A DNA stretch of 64,000 nucleotides from CAJBVG01 sp943371425 (GTDB taxonomy: Bacteria; Bacteroidota; Bacteroidia; Sphingobacteriales; Sphingobacteriaceae), in NCBI GenBank assembly GCA_943371425.1, contig CALRUR010000005.1:124001-188000 (forward strand), written 5' to 3'. The notes under the pieces are model-generated. The model searched no databases and had not been told where the DNA came from. It saw only the letters and a list, made by a program, of their open reading frames with translations. The first letter of the stretch is position 1. The number at the start of each line of letters is the position of its first letter. This document shows, piece after piece, positions 53,308 to 62,260 of this stretch. A program made the translations under genes and the position numbers.

Positions 53308-53367
53308 ATGTTACACCTTATGAAAAACCTGGTACGTCTAAGCATGCAAATCTTAGGTATCTCTTAA
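53308..53367 (+). CDS. Possible 19-residue peptide upstream of a terminator
   Basis: ATG at 53308 opens a 19-codon frame reading MLHLMKNLVRLSMQILGIS (a shorter start at the second Met is possible), stop TAA at 53365. A strong terminator begins 11 nt later. This spacing is what a very small gene or a short regulatory RNA looks like; a leader peptide is also possible. I recognise no family, and the length alone could arise by chance. Confidence 0.35.
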   Translation: MLHLMKNLVRLSMQILGIS

Positions 53368-53377
53368 AAATTTGAAG

Positions 53378-53415
53378 AAAAGCCCGCCATTTTAAAAACA
53401 ATGGCGGGCTTTTTA
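53378..53415 (+). terminator. Strong intrinsic terminator, 14-bp stem, probably two-way
   Basis: AAAAGCCCGCCATT (53378-53391) pairs perfectly with AATGGCGGGCTTTT (53400-53413) around an 8-nt loop, followed by further T. The complementary strand also ends in a T run. It ends a transcript that begins in the spacer, since pyrC lies 870 bp upstream beyond two repeat copies. Confidence 0.85.
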
Positions 53416-53427
53416 GTGTATTCTCTA

Positions 53428-53435
53428 TACATTTG
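53428..53435 (+). promoter_or_regulatory. Predicted -7 box of hscA
   Basis: TACATTTG, 18 nt before the ATG at 53454 and 13 nt after the terminator, so hscA starts its own transcript. Confidence 0.5.
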
Positions 53436-53453
53436 CGCTTTGAATTTGAGAAT

Positions 53454-55313
53454 ATGGCAAAAGTTTCCATTAATATAGCAACCGGCAGCCTCCAAAAGGA
53501 GGAAATTATAATAGGCATAGATTTAGGTACCACCAACAGTTTAATTGCTTACATAAATGATGATAAAGAGGCCAAGGTTATAAACGACACTGGTAAGGGC
53601 ATTTTAGTACCTTCTATTATCCATTTCCACCCTACGGGAGAAATTATTGTTGGCAATGATGCCAAACCTTATTTAATTTCCGACCCTCAAAACACCATAT
53701 TTTCAATAAAACGTTTGCTTGGGCAATCATACAAAGACATTGAAAACTTTAAAGACTTTTTTAGCTATAAAGTTATTGATGATGATGCTGATAGCATTGT
53801 AAAAATAAAGGTTGGCGATAAATTTTATACTCCTATAGAACTTTCGGCTATGATTTTGCGCGAACTTAAAGAGCGTGCCGAACATGCCCTTAAAACTCCA
53901 GTAAACAAAGTGGTAATTACCGTTCCTGCCTATTTTAACGATGCACAAAGGCAAGCAACTCGCGATGCAGGTAAAATTGCAGGATTGGATGTTCTCAGAA
54001 TAGTTAACGAACCTACTGCAGCAAGTTTGGCTTATGGAATTGGCCTGCATCCCGAAGAAGAAAAAACCATTGCGGTATATGATTTAGGTGGTGGAACATT
54101 TGATGTTTCTATCTTAAAAATTCAAAACGGAATATTTGAAGTACTTTCTACTAACGGCGATACATTTTTGGGTGGTGATGACTTTGACCGAGTAATTATT
54201 GATTATTGGTTAAATGCCTTAAAACTAAATCCACAAGAGGTAATGAGTAACGCCTCCTTAGCTCAAGCCTTTCGCTTAGGTGCAGAGGAAGCAAAAATTG
54301 CGTTGAGCTCACAAAATATTTATCAAACAACTATTGATGGACATTTATGTGGCATTACAAAGCAAACTTTTGAAGAACTTATTAATCCTTTAGTTGATAA
54401 AACAATTACTTGTTGTGCTTTAGCCTTAAAAGATGCGGGTTTACAAGTGTCGAAAATTAATGAAGTGGTAATGGTGGGTGGATCTACGCGTACACCATTT
54501 GTAAAGCAAAACGTAGCAAGCTTTTTCAATAAAGCTGTACACGATACCATTAACCCCGATGAAGTGGTAGCTCTTGGTGCAGCTATACAAGCAGATGTTT
54601 TATCGGGCAACAGAACCGATATTTTATTGCTAGATGTAACTCCTCTATCATTAGGAATAGAAACCATGGGAGGATTAATGGATGTAATTATTCCGCGTAA
54701 CTCTAAAGTACCAACCAAAGCAGGTAGGCAATACACTACTTCTATAGATGGGCAAGTGAATATGAAGGTTTCGGTGTATCAAGGTGAACGAGATTTGGTT
54801 AAAGAAAATAGAAAATTAGCGGAATTTGATTTGAAAGGAATTCCATCTATGCCGGCAGGTTTACCAAAAGTCGACATCAATTTTATGTTGAATGCCGATG
54901 GAATTTTAAAAGTACAAGCCCTCGAATTACGCTCTGGAGTGAAGCAAGAAGTAGAAGTAAAACCAACGTATGGTTTAACAGATGATGAGGTGGAGCAAAT
55001 GTTATTAGACTCCATTACCAACGCAAAAGATGACATTGCACAACGCATGGTTATAGAAGCTCGTACAGAAGGAGAACAAATGGTGTATACTGCCGAAAAC
55101 TTTATTAGAAAAAGTGCTGAGTATTTGAGCATTGATGAAATTGCAGCAACACAGAAATTGATAAATAATTTAAAAGAAGAATTACCTAAAGCAAATAAAG
55201 ATGCCATACTTAAGGCCATCGATGAGTTAAACGAGTACACCAGGCCATTTGCCGAAAGAGTAATGGATGTGGCTGTTTCGCATGCAATGAAAGGTAAAAA
55301 AGTTGATGAATAA
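53454..55313 (+). CDS. hscA: Hsp70 chaperone HscA-like (Fe-S cluster assembly)
   Basis: 619 residues from ATG 53454 (MAKVSINIATGSLQKEE), the usual opening of Bacteroidota HscA; the frame extends 7 codons further up but overlaps no ribosome site. Nucleotide-binding domain about 20-390 with GIDLGTTNS, VPAYFNDAQRQATRDAG and the phosphate-2 motif DLGGGTFDVS, then a substrate-binding domain and a short helical lid. It helps release Fe-S clusters from the scaffold. No iscU or hscB is near, so the HscA rather than DnaK call rests on the N-terminus. A DsbA-like gene follows. Confidence 0.86.
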   Translation: MAKVSINIATGSLQKEEIIIGIDLGTTNSLIAYINDDKEAKVINDTGKGILVPSIIHFHPTGEIIVGNDAKPYLISDPQNTIFSIKRLLGQSYKDIENFKDFFSYKVIDDDADSIVKIKVGDKFYTPIELSAMILRELKERAEHALKTPVNKVVITVPAYFNDAQRQATRDAGKIAGLDVLRIVNEPTAASLAYGIGLHPEEEKTIAVYDLGGGTFDVSILKIQNGIFEVLSTNGDTFLGGDDFDRVIIDYWLNALKLNPQEVMSNASLAQAFRLGAEEAKIALSSQNIYQTTIDGHLCGITKQTFEELINPLVDKTITCCALALKDAGLQVSKINEVVMVGGSTRTPFVKQNVASFFNKAVHDTINPDEVVALGAAIQADVLSGNRTDILLLDVTPLSLGIETMGGLMDVIIPRNSKVPTKAGRQYTTSIDGQVNMKVSVYQGERDLVKENRKLAEFDLKGIPSMPAGLPKVDINFMLNADGILKVQALELRSGVKQEVEVKPTYGLTDDEVEQMLLDSITNAKDDIAQRMVIEARTEGEQMVYTAENFIRKSAEYLSIDEIAATQKLINNLKEELPKANKDAILKAIDELNEYTRPFAERVMDVAVSHAMKGKKVDE

Positions 55314-55314
55314 A

Positions 55315-55962
55315 ATGAAAAAAACAATAAGTATAAAAGTTGCATCAGATGTCGTATGCCCATGGTGTTTAGTGGGTAAAAAAGAATTAGAAATTGCCAT
55401 TGAGCAATTAAAAGAAGAGTATCATTTTGATGTGCAATTTTTGCCATTCGAATTAGATCCAAATATTAGCCAAGAGGGAGTTGATTTTAAACCCTACATT
55501 ACTCAAAAATTTGGAGACTGGAATCGTTTTTTGCAAAACTCAAACATGTTGGTAGAGCGTGGTAAAAATATCGGAATCAATTTCGATTTTCAAAATATAA
55601 ACAGATCGCCAAATACATTTAACATACATAGAATTATACAATTTGCTCATCAGTTTGGATTGCAAGCTGCCGTAAAGGAAGCTTATATGAAGGCCTATTT
55701 TGAAAATGGAATTGATTTAACAGATAGAGCTAATGTATTGGATGTAGCAGTAAATGCTGGGCTCGACGGAGACTTAGTGTTGGAATTGTTAAATGGGAAT
55801 GAAGGAGAAAACGAAGTGCAAATGATACAAGAAAGTATGCGTGCAATGGGAATTTCTGGAGTTCCGTTTTTTATTATTAACGACCAATACGGATTAAGTG
55901 GAGCAGTGCCCGCAGAGCAATTGGTGCAAGCATTTAAAGAATTAGAACAGAAGCAAGATTAA
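55315..55962 (+). CDS. DsbA family (FrnE-like) thiol oxidoreductase
   Basis: About 215 residues from ATG 55315, 1 nt after the hscA stop. Thioredoxin fold with CPWC in VASDVVCPWCLVGKKEL near residue 19, a helical insert, and the cis-Pro motif SGVPFFIIN near residue 180. No signal peptide, so cytosolic, as in FrnE-type relatives. Substrate unknown. It is translated right after the chaperone gene and ends overlapping the convergent ribE gene by 4 nt. Confidence 0.92.
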   Translation: MKKTISIKVASDVVCPWCLVGKKELEIAIEQLKEEYHFDVQFLPFELDPNISQEGVDFKPYITQKFGDWNRFLQNSNMLVERGKNIGINFDFQNINRSPNTFNIHRIIQFAHQFGLQAAVKEAYMKAYFENGIDLTDRANVLDVAVNAGLDGDLVLELLNGNEGENEVQMIQESMRAMGISGVPFFIINDQYGLSGAVPAEQLVQAFKELEQKQD

Positions 55963-56549
55963 GTTCTTGCTTCCATCATTTTTGCTAAATATTTTCCAAT
56001 AATATCGAATTCAATATTTATTTTATCGCCAACTTTTAAGGTATGCATATTGGTATGCTCATACGTGTAAGGAATAATAGCTACCGAAAACTCTGAATGT
56101 TCAGAATCAACCACTGTTAAACTTATTCCGTTAATACATACAGATCCTTTTTCTACGGTTAAAAAACCTGCAGCGGTAGGATGCTTAAATCTAAATCTCC
56201 AACTGCCACCTTCATCTGTAATTGCAATACATTCCGCGGTGGTATCAACATGCCCTTGCACAATATGCCCATCTAAACGACCGTTCATTTGCATACAACG
56301 TTCTAAATTTATTTTACTACTGATGGTCCACGATCCTAAATTGGTTTTGTTTAATGTTTCATCAATAGCAGTAACAGTATGACTATGCTCATCGCATTTT
56401 ACCACGGTTAAACAAACCCCATTGTGTGCAACACTTTGGTCTATTTTTAATTCTTTAGAGATAGTAGATTTTATACTGAAGTGTATATTCTGCTGATCTT
56501 TTTCGATGGCAATTATTTCGCCTAAATTTTCTATGATTCCGGTAAACAA
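55959..56549 (-). CDS. ribE: Riboflavin synthase, alpha chain
   Basis: Dismutates two lumazine molecules to riboflavin. 196 residues, two lumazine-binding repeats (MFTGIIENLGEI; then GHIVQGHVDTTAECI and a second VDGISL-like GSVCINGISLTVVD). The start codon is TTG at 56549, not ATG; the family's invariant MFTGII begins there. The 5' side is AATTCAT word-repeat DNA 6 nt away, so the normal leader may have been replaced. Monocistronic. Confidence 0.94.
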   Translation of the reverse strand: MFTGIIENLGEIIAIEKDQQNIHFSIKSTISKELKIDQSVAHNGVCLTVVKCDEHSHTVTAIDETLNKTNLGSWTISSKINLERCMQMNGRLDGHIVQGHVDTTAECIAITDEGGSWRFRFKHPTAAGFLTVEKGSVCINGISLTVVDSEHSEFSVAIIPYTYEHTNMHTLKVGDKINIEFDIIGKYLAKMMEART

Positions 56550-56554
56550 CTTTT

Positions 56555-56646
56555 TGAATTATGAATTATGAATTATGAATTATGAATGATTGAGTTATTG
56601 TTGATTCTGTGGGTTTACATTTGCACATTTTCGTATTTACGCATTT
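56555..56646. repeat. AATTCAT and TTTGCACA word repeats between ribE and the next gene
   Basis: Four GAATTAT units (56555-56588) sit directly before the ribE start; TTTACATTTGCACATTTTCG and TATTTACGCATTTACC follow to 56646. Confidence 0.75.
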
Positions 56647-59263
56647 ACCTAATTAATTCTATATATCCCGTTTTTGCTTTCGCTTTTAATCCTCTTAATC
56701 TTATTTCGCTGTATTCTATTGTATAAAAATATGTACCTACTGGTAAATCGTTTCCGGTATTATTTTCTTTCCCGTTCCATTTTATCATTGGGTCCGATGT
56801 TTGGTAAACTAATTTACCATACCTGTTGTAAATAGTAATCTGAACCTTATCAACAAAATCAATACTATCTGGCATAGGGCTAAACAAATCGTTTATGTTA
56901 TCGCCGTTTGGTGTAAATGTATTTGGTAGATTTAATACAGGGCAATTATCCACACATACAATGTTGCTGCGTTCACTTTCATTATTAAATGAATCTATAG
57001 AAGTTATAAAATAACATCCGGCAATAGATTTCAATAAATTTGCATCTATAAAAGTAGTATCGTTCTGTGTGGGGGTTGTATAAATAATCGCAAAATCACT
57101 GCCTTCAAATTCAGATTTATACACATTGTATCGAACTACATCTCCACTGTTTACAGTACTTGGCAACCATGCCAAATCATTTAAGTATAACTGGCAACTA
57201 GGTGTTACAGTTAAAAATGGAGGCTCTGGTTTACGTGTATCTAAAGGAGTAACACAATATTGTTGTGATAGGTTAATCAATGGGTTTATAAATCCTCCAA
57301 CAGGATACTCACCAACGGCGAGTATATAGTAACAATATTCCTTACCATCAACTAAACCCGTATCTATATACGAATTGGTATAAGCAATGCCCACAGAGTC
57401 GAATATGTTCACATCATTCAATCGGTACACAATAAAACTATCATTCTCCCAAGGAGTGTTTACTCGCCAACTCAGTTGTATGGTTCTGTTTTCTGCAGTA
57501 ATAGATTCTAAAAACACAGAGCTTGCTGGTCTTGAGTTTCCTATTAAATTTCCTGCCGAATACATTTCAATAACATAGGTGTATTGTTCATCTTCGGTAT
57601 TTAAATTTGCATCGTATAAAACAGTATCGCTCACATCACCTAAAAAATTACCGGTACTAGTTTTTAGTAATTGTGCAGTTGCATTTGTACTACTGGTTCT
57701 CATCCATCTAAACTCATACGGGCCAGGGAATTGTACAGTATCTAACTCGGTAGGTTTACTAAAAATTACAGTATCAGTTCCAATGGTATTACTTGTAGTT
57801 TGTATACTTACTTTTGTAATGGATGGTAGATCTCTACTTAACCTGTTGCAAGTTTCATTAGAAACAATACTTTCTGCTCCATCTGCAAAAAATGCAAAAA
57901 TTCTATAGCAGTAATCCTTGCCAATAAACAAGCCTTGGCCATTGTTATCATCTCTAAATGTTACAGCATTTATATCGTTAATAGTTTCTATTAATTGATA
58001 ACCTTTTTGAGGGTTTAGGCCAGTTTCGCAGGTACTTGGACTAAAAGAGTTGCTATTTTCTTTTCTATAAATTTTATATCCGATAGCATTGTCGCAGCTA
58101 ATGCGATCCCAGCTTAAGTTTATGCCATTTCCCAAGCGGGTACTTTGTAAATTTTGAGGAGCAGGTGCAACAATTCTTATTTGCCAATCTTCCAAATCAA
58201 CCAATTTTGGTGAACCATTATCTACTGCTTTAAATACAATTTGATAAGGTTGTTTACGAACCGTTAGGCAAGAACTTTTCCAATAAAATGGTTGAGTAAT
58301 ATTTCCGGTTCCTACGGAATTTTGTGTAAATAAAATAGTGTCGTTTCCGCTCAATTCAAATGGTCCACCGGTTGCAGATAAAGTTACTCTATCATTATCC
58401 ATATCATTCGCGAAAACATTAATGGTTAATGAAGATCCGGCAATAATACATGTATCTTTTATAGGAGTAATAACAGGTGGATTATTATCTGTTAATACAA
58501 TTTCTATTTGCATGTCGCGCACAATGTAACCTATGCGTAAATACGTTTTGTTTTTCTCAATATAACGCCATTCTTCTACCATAATGGCAATGTTGTACAA
58601 GCCAAGGCGTATAGGATTTTCCCATACTAGCTGACCGGTGCGTGGGTCTATTTCAAATTTAACAGAGGCAAATCCGTTGGCAACATCAGGTATTTTAAAT
58701 CCGAACACATCTAATCCTACATCTTGCTTGCATGATACGAGTTTAAAACTCAAACTATCACCATCTAAATCAAATGCATTTGGGTTATGTACAAATAATT
58801 TATTTAAGCCTCCAAAGTCAATCGGTTCTAAAAGTAAAGTAGGGGAGTTGTTAAAGCCAATAAAGGGATTTATTACCAATTCTGTTTCCACATAAAATGC
58901 GGTGTTAATAGAGTTCAACATGTTTTGTACATTGTTGTTTCTATTAGGGTCTTGGTAGCTAATTATATAATTAGAGTAACCCGGAAAGGTGTGAGTGAAT
59001 TTGTATCTATTGCGTTGTATAAAAGGGCCAACCAAGGTACGTTCTATACGTGGTCGCTCTTCTTCGGTACCATCACCATATTTTAAAATAGCAGTAGGCC
59101 TATCAGCATTGCCTGCATTACTTACATCGGTAAAAGTAGTTAAGGTAAATTCGTATTGTAAAGCACTTAATTGTCGGTATGTAATTTCTCCAGCACGGTT
59201 GTGGGTAGCAAACGCAGAAACGCTTAATATAAAAATAGACAATAAGAGTATTATTCGTTTCAT
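56645..59263 (-). CDS. Large surface protein with fibronectin-like domains and T9SS type B tail
   Basis: About 872 residues from ATG 59263 (MKRIILLLSIFILS); the longer frame to 59302 precedes the signal peptide and is rejected. Signal peptide ends AFATHNRAGEITYRQ, an opening shared by many Bacteroidota surface proteins. Cadherin-like strands near 270-340, fibronectin type III-like domains (about 365-780, LSWDRISCDNAIGYKIY, LSWRVNTPWENDSFIVY), and a gliding-associated C-terminal domain (TFTPNGDNINDLF, YNRYGKLVY, YIELIR). T9SS cargo; function, perhaps adhesion, not shown. Confidence 0.88.
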   Translation of the reverse strand: MKRIILLLSIFILSVSAFATHNRAGEITYRQLSALQYEFTLTTFTDVSNAGNADRPTAILKYGDGTEEERPRIERTLVGPFIQRNRYKFTHTFPGYSNYIISYQDPNRNNNVQNMLNSINTAFYVETELVINPFIGFNNSPTLLLEPIDFGGLNKLFVHNPNAFDLDGDSLSFKLVSCKQDVGLDVFGFKIPDVANGFASVKFEIDPRTGQLVWENPIRLGLYNIAIMVEEWRYIEKNKTYLRIGYIVRDMQIEIVLTDNNPPVITPIKDTCIIAGSSLTINVFANDMDNDRVTLSATGGPFELSGNDTILFTQNSVGTGNITQPFYWKSSCLTVRKQPYQIVFKAVDNGSPKLVDLEDWQIRIVAPAPQNLQSTRLGNGINLSWDRISCDNAIGYKIYRKENSNSFSPSTCETGLNPQKGYQLIETINDINAVTFRDDNNGQGLFIGKDYCYRIFAFFADGAESIVSNETCNRLSRDLPSITKVSIQTTSNTIGTDTVIFSKPTELDTVQFPGPYEFRWMRTSSTNATAQLLKTSTGNFLGDVSDTVLYDANLNTEDEQYTYVIEMYSAGNLIGNSRPASSVFLESITAENRTIQLSWRVNTPWENDSFIVYRLNDVNIFDSVGIAYTNSYIDTGLVDGKEYCYYILAVGEYPVGGFINPLINLSQQYCVTPLDTRKPEPPFLTVTPSCQLYLNDLAWLPSTVNSGDVVRYNVYKSEFEGSDFAIIYTTPTQNDTTFIDANLLKSIAGCYFITSIDSFNNESERSNIVCVDNCPVLNLPNTFTPNGDNINDLFSPMPDSIDFVDKVQITIYNRYGKLVYQTSDPMIKWNGKENNTGNDLPVGTYFYTIEYSEIRLRGLKAKAKTGYIELIR

Positions 59264-59323
59264 ATGTAATGTACCACAACTAATATACCAATTATGCTTC
59301 ATAAATGGTTTAATAACGAATTA

Positions 59324-60805
59324 TTAATTTCTTCTATTGTTTAACCAAGCAGAACTATCATTGTTTGATGTTTGTTCTATGGTTTTTTTCTGTTTGCTTT
59401 TCCAAAATTGAGCAATCGTTAGAGCTGCTACTTCAGCTTCCTCTTCATTAAAATCCTTTAAACTATCTGTATTGAAGAAGTTCTTTACAAAATGGGTATC
59501 AAAATTGCCCGATCTAAAGGCTTCATGCTGCATTACAAATTTGCCAAAGGGCAAGGTCGTTTGTATACCTGTAATTACATAGTCGTCAATTGCACGAATC
59601 ATACGTTCAATAGCCTCTTCTCGGTCTTTCCCATAGGTTACCAATTTAGCAATCATTGGGTCGTAATAAATAGGAATGTCCATGCCTTCTACAAAACCAT
59701 CGTCTACTCGCACACCTAAGCCCTGCGGTACTTTGTAGGTTTGTAGAGTACCAATGTCTGGTAAAAAATTATTGTTCGGATCTTCTGCATACACACGTAA
59801 TTCTATAGCGTGTCCGTTTATTTTTAGATCCTCTTGTGTAAACGATAATTTCTCGCCACGTGCAATTTTTATTTGCTCTTTTACTAAATCAATTCCTGTA
59901 ATTTGTTCGGTTACCGGGTGCTCCACTTGTAAACGGGTGTTCATTTCTAAAAAATAGAAATCTTTGTTATTTTCTAATATAAACTCCACCGTACCAGCGC
60001 CAGTATAGTTGCAAGATTTAGCTACATTTACCGCGCATTCGCCCATTGCTTTTCGAATTTCTGGTGTTAATACTGCTGAAGGTGCCTCTTCTACCACTTT
60101 TTGATGGCGGCGTTGTACCGAACACTCTCTTTCAAATAAATAGACAATATTTCCGTGGGTGTCCCCTAATACTTGTATTTCAATATGTCTTGGTGAACCA
60201 ACGTATCGTTCAATAAATACGGCGCCATCGCCAAATGCCGAAACAGCTTCACTTACGGCCAATTGCATTTGCTCTTCAAAATCGTCCACCTTTTCAACAA
60301 TACGCATACCCTTACCACCACCACCTGCTGCAGCTTTAATCAAAATTGGGAAGCCAACTTCTACGGCTCTATCTTTGGCTACTTGCACATCGCCAATAGC
60401 TTCTTCGGTACCGGGTACCATAGGTATATTATAACTTAATGCCGCGGCTTTTGCCGATAGTTTATTTCCCATCATTTCCATGGCTTCTGGTGATGGGCCT
60501 ATGAGGGTAATGCCTGCTTCTTTTACTTTACGGGCAAAGGCAGCATTCTCAGATAAAAATCCGTAACCCGGGTGTATCGCATCGGCACCTGTAAGTTTAC
60601 ATGCATCTATAATTTTTTCCATTACCAAATACGATTGGTTAGAGGGCGCCGGGCCAATAAGTACTGCTTCATCCGCGTATTGTACGTGTGGCGAAAGTCT
60701 ATCGGCTTCTGAGTAAACCGCAACCGTTGCAATACCCATTTCTCTTGCAGAACGCATAATGCGTAAGGCTATTTCTCCTCTATTGGCAATTAATATCTTT
60801 TTCAA
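59324..60805 (-). CDS. accC: Biotin carboxylase subunit of acetyl-CoA carboxylase (or propionyl-type)
   Basis: Carboxylates biotin with ATP and bicarbonate. 493 residues. LIANRGEIALRIMRSA, the ATP-grasp glycine loop KAAAGGGGKGM, and EMNTRLQVEHPVTE are complete. About 45 residues longer than the enterobacterial AccC, with a Gln/Asn-rich end, as in Bacteroidota acyl-CoA carboxylases. accB is not adjacent, so the partner carboxyltransferase and therefore the exact acyl substrate are not decided. Confidence 0.93.
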   Translation of the reverse strand: MKKILIANRGEIALRIMRSAREMGIATVAVYSEADRLSPHVQYADEAVLIGPAPSNQSYLVMEKIIDACKLTGADAIHPGYGFLSENAAFARKVKEAGITLIGPSPEAMEMMGNKLSAKAAALSYNIPMVPGTEEAIGDVQVAKDRAVEVGFPILIKAAAGGGGKGMRIVEKVDDFEEQMQLAVSEAVSAFGDGAVFIERYVGSPRHIEIQVLGDTHGNIVYLFERECSVQRRHQKVVEEAPSAVLTPEIRKAMGECAVNVAKSCNYTGAGTVEFILENNKDFYFLEMNTRLQVEHPVTEQITGIDLVKEQIKIARGEKLSFTQEDLKINGHAIELRVYAEDPNNNFLPDIGTLQTYKVPQGLGVRVDDGFVEGMDIPIYYDPMIAKLVTYGKDREEAIERMIRAIDDYVITGIQTTLPFGKFVMQHEAFRSGNFDTHFVKNFFNTDSLKDFNEEEAEVAALTIAQFWKSKQKKTIEQTSNNDSSAWLNNRRN

Positions 60806-60899
60806 TGTTATATGTGTTAATTCGTATAGAAGGTAAAAATATCAATTTACACGATATTTATTGCTATTTGAAAAAGGAACTATATATCAGAATAAATTC

Positions 60900-60907
60900 T
60901 AATTTTG
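60900..60907 (+). promoter_or_regulatory. Predicted -7 box of the ccm operon
   Basis: TAATTTTG ends 4 nt before the GTG start of ccmB, a near-leaderless layout. Confidence 0.55.
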
Positions 60908-60911
60908 AGGC

Positions 60912-61571
60912 GTGATTAGTGTAAAAATTATTAAATCCTTATTACTGAAAGATTTACTCATTGAGTGGAGAAATAAATACTCTTTCAATGGCATTCTTTT
61001 ATATGTGTTTTCTACTGTTTTTATTTGCTATTTATCTTTTAAACAAATAAACCCAGTAGTGTGGAATGCATTATTCTGGATCATCATGTTATTTGCTTCT
61101 GTAAATGCAGTGGCTAAGAGCTTTATGCAAGAAACGAAAGGGAGATTTTTATACATGTATACCATTAGCTCGGCTCAAAACATCATCATCTCCAAAATAA
61201 TTTACAATGCTTTGTTGATGATGCTATTATCTCTCATCAGCATACTATTTTATTCGGTAGTTTTTAAAAATCCTGTTCAAGATCCGTTATTCTACGGAAT
61301 CGCTGTAATACTTGGTGGGCTTAGTTTTTCAACTATATTAACCATGGTATCGGCCATTGCTTCTAAGGTAAATAACAATACTACTTTAATGGCAATTTTA
61401 AGCTTCCCAATAATGGTGCCTTTATTAATGTTGTTAATAAAGTTTTCTAAGAATGCTATTGATGGTTTGGACCGTTCGGTAAGCATGAATGAGCTGAGCG
61501 CTATTTTACTACTCAATGTAATAACAATTGCTATTTCTTTGTTGTTATTTCCTTACATTTGGCGTGAATAA
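60912..61571 (+). CDS. ccmB: Heme exporter protein B
   Basis: 219-residue inner-membrane protein with about six membrane helices; LLKDLLIEWRNKYSFNGILLY at the start and AKSFMQETKGRFLYMY are typical of CcmB, the permease half of the heme-handling ABC transporter in cytochrome c maturation system I. The start is GTG, set by the frame and the promoter box 4 nt upstream. ccmC follows after 17 nt. The ATPase CcmA is not in the window. Confidence 0.9.
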   Translation: MISVKIIKSLLLKDLLIEWRNKYSFNGILLYVFSTVFICYLSFKQINPVVWNALFWIIMLFASVNAVAKSFMQETKGRFLYMYTISSAQNIIISKIIYNALLMMLLSLISILFYSVVFKNPVQDPLFYGIAVILGGLSFSTILTMVSAIASKVNNNTTLMAILSFPIMVPLLMLLIKFSKNAIDGLDRSVSMNELSAILLLNVITIAISLLLFPYIWRE

Positions 61572-61588
61572 ATAAGACATAAATTTAG

Positions 61589-62257
61589 ATGTTGATTAAA
61601 CAAAATTGGTGGAAATATTTAGGGATACTACTTGTATTGTACAGTATTTTCCAAGGCTTACTAGGCTCGGTTCCAGAGTTACCTATTTTACACGAATCCA
61701 TTAGAAATGTATACTTCCATGTACCCATGTGGTTCGCTATGATTATCTTGTTTGTAGTAAATGCTGCATACAGTGTAAAGTATTTAAATTCAAACAATAC
61801 GAAGCACGATACTTGGGCGGTAGAATCTGCTAACATTGGTGTATTACTAGGAATATTGGGCATTGTAACCGGTATGGTATGGGCAAAATATACTTGGGGC
61901 GAGGCTTGGAGCAACGACCCTAAGCAAAACAGTGCGGCTATTGCATTGCTTGTTTACATGGCTTATTTTGTTTTGAGAGGATCAATAGAAGATGAGCAAA
62001 AAAAGGCAAAGATTTCTGCTGTGTACAGTGTATTCGCCTTTCCAATAATGATCGTATTGATTTTTATTTTACCTCGTTTAACAGACTCTCTGCACCCTGG
62101 CAACGGAGGTAACCCTGGCTTTAATACATATGATATGGATAACGACATGCGTAAAGTATTTTACCCTGCAGTTATTGGTTGGATTTTGATGGGAGTATGG
62201 ATTGCACAAGTGAAATTCAGATTAAGAACTTTAGAGATTAAATCATTAGAAAAATAA
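61589..62257 (+). CDS. ccmC: Cytochrome c maturation protein CcmC (CcsA-like)
   Basis: 222 residues, six membrane helices. The tryptophan-rich heme-handling motif is WGEAWSNDPK (about residues 111-120), preceded by a conserved His in YFHVPMWF. It attaches heme to the CcmE chaperone. Genes ccmB and ccmD-like flank it. This supply of covalent heme would serve the CX2CH and CX4CH proteins encoded at 40.7 and 45-46 kb. Confidence 0.93.
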   Translation: MLIKQNWWKYLGILLVLYSIFQGLLGSVPELPILHESIRNVYFHVPMWFAMIILFVVNAAYSVKYLNSNNTKHDTWAVESANIGVLLGILGIVTGMVWAKYTWGEAWSNDPKQNSAAIALLVYMAYFVLRGSIEDEQKKAKISAVYSVFAFPIMIVLIFILPRLTDSLHPGNGGNPGFNTYDMDNDMRKVFYPAVIGWILMGVWIAQVKFRLRTLEIKSLEK

Positions 62258-62260
62258 AGA

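Larger units (their letters stand above)
53011..53453. other. Gene-poor spacer before hscA: hairpin, repeat, tiny ORF, terminator
   Basis: 443 bp. In order: AT-rich DNA, a small hairpin (AAACC-GCATTTATGC-AGGTTT, about 53074-53093), family A copy 4, a possible 19-codon ORF (53308-53367), a strong terminator (53378-53415) and the hscA promoter box. No tRNA or other known RNA gene was recognised. Confidence 0.7.

Noticed and set aside
54779..55462. 227-residue minus-strand frame inside hscA and the dsbA-like gene
   Set aside because: Fully shadows two well-supported genes on the other strand; its sequence is low-complexity Ser/Phe and has no motif.
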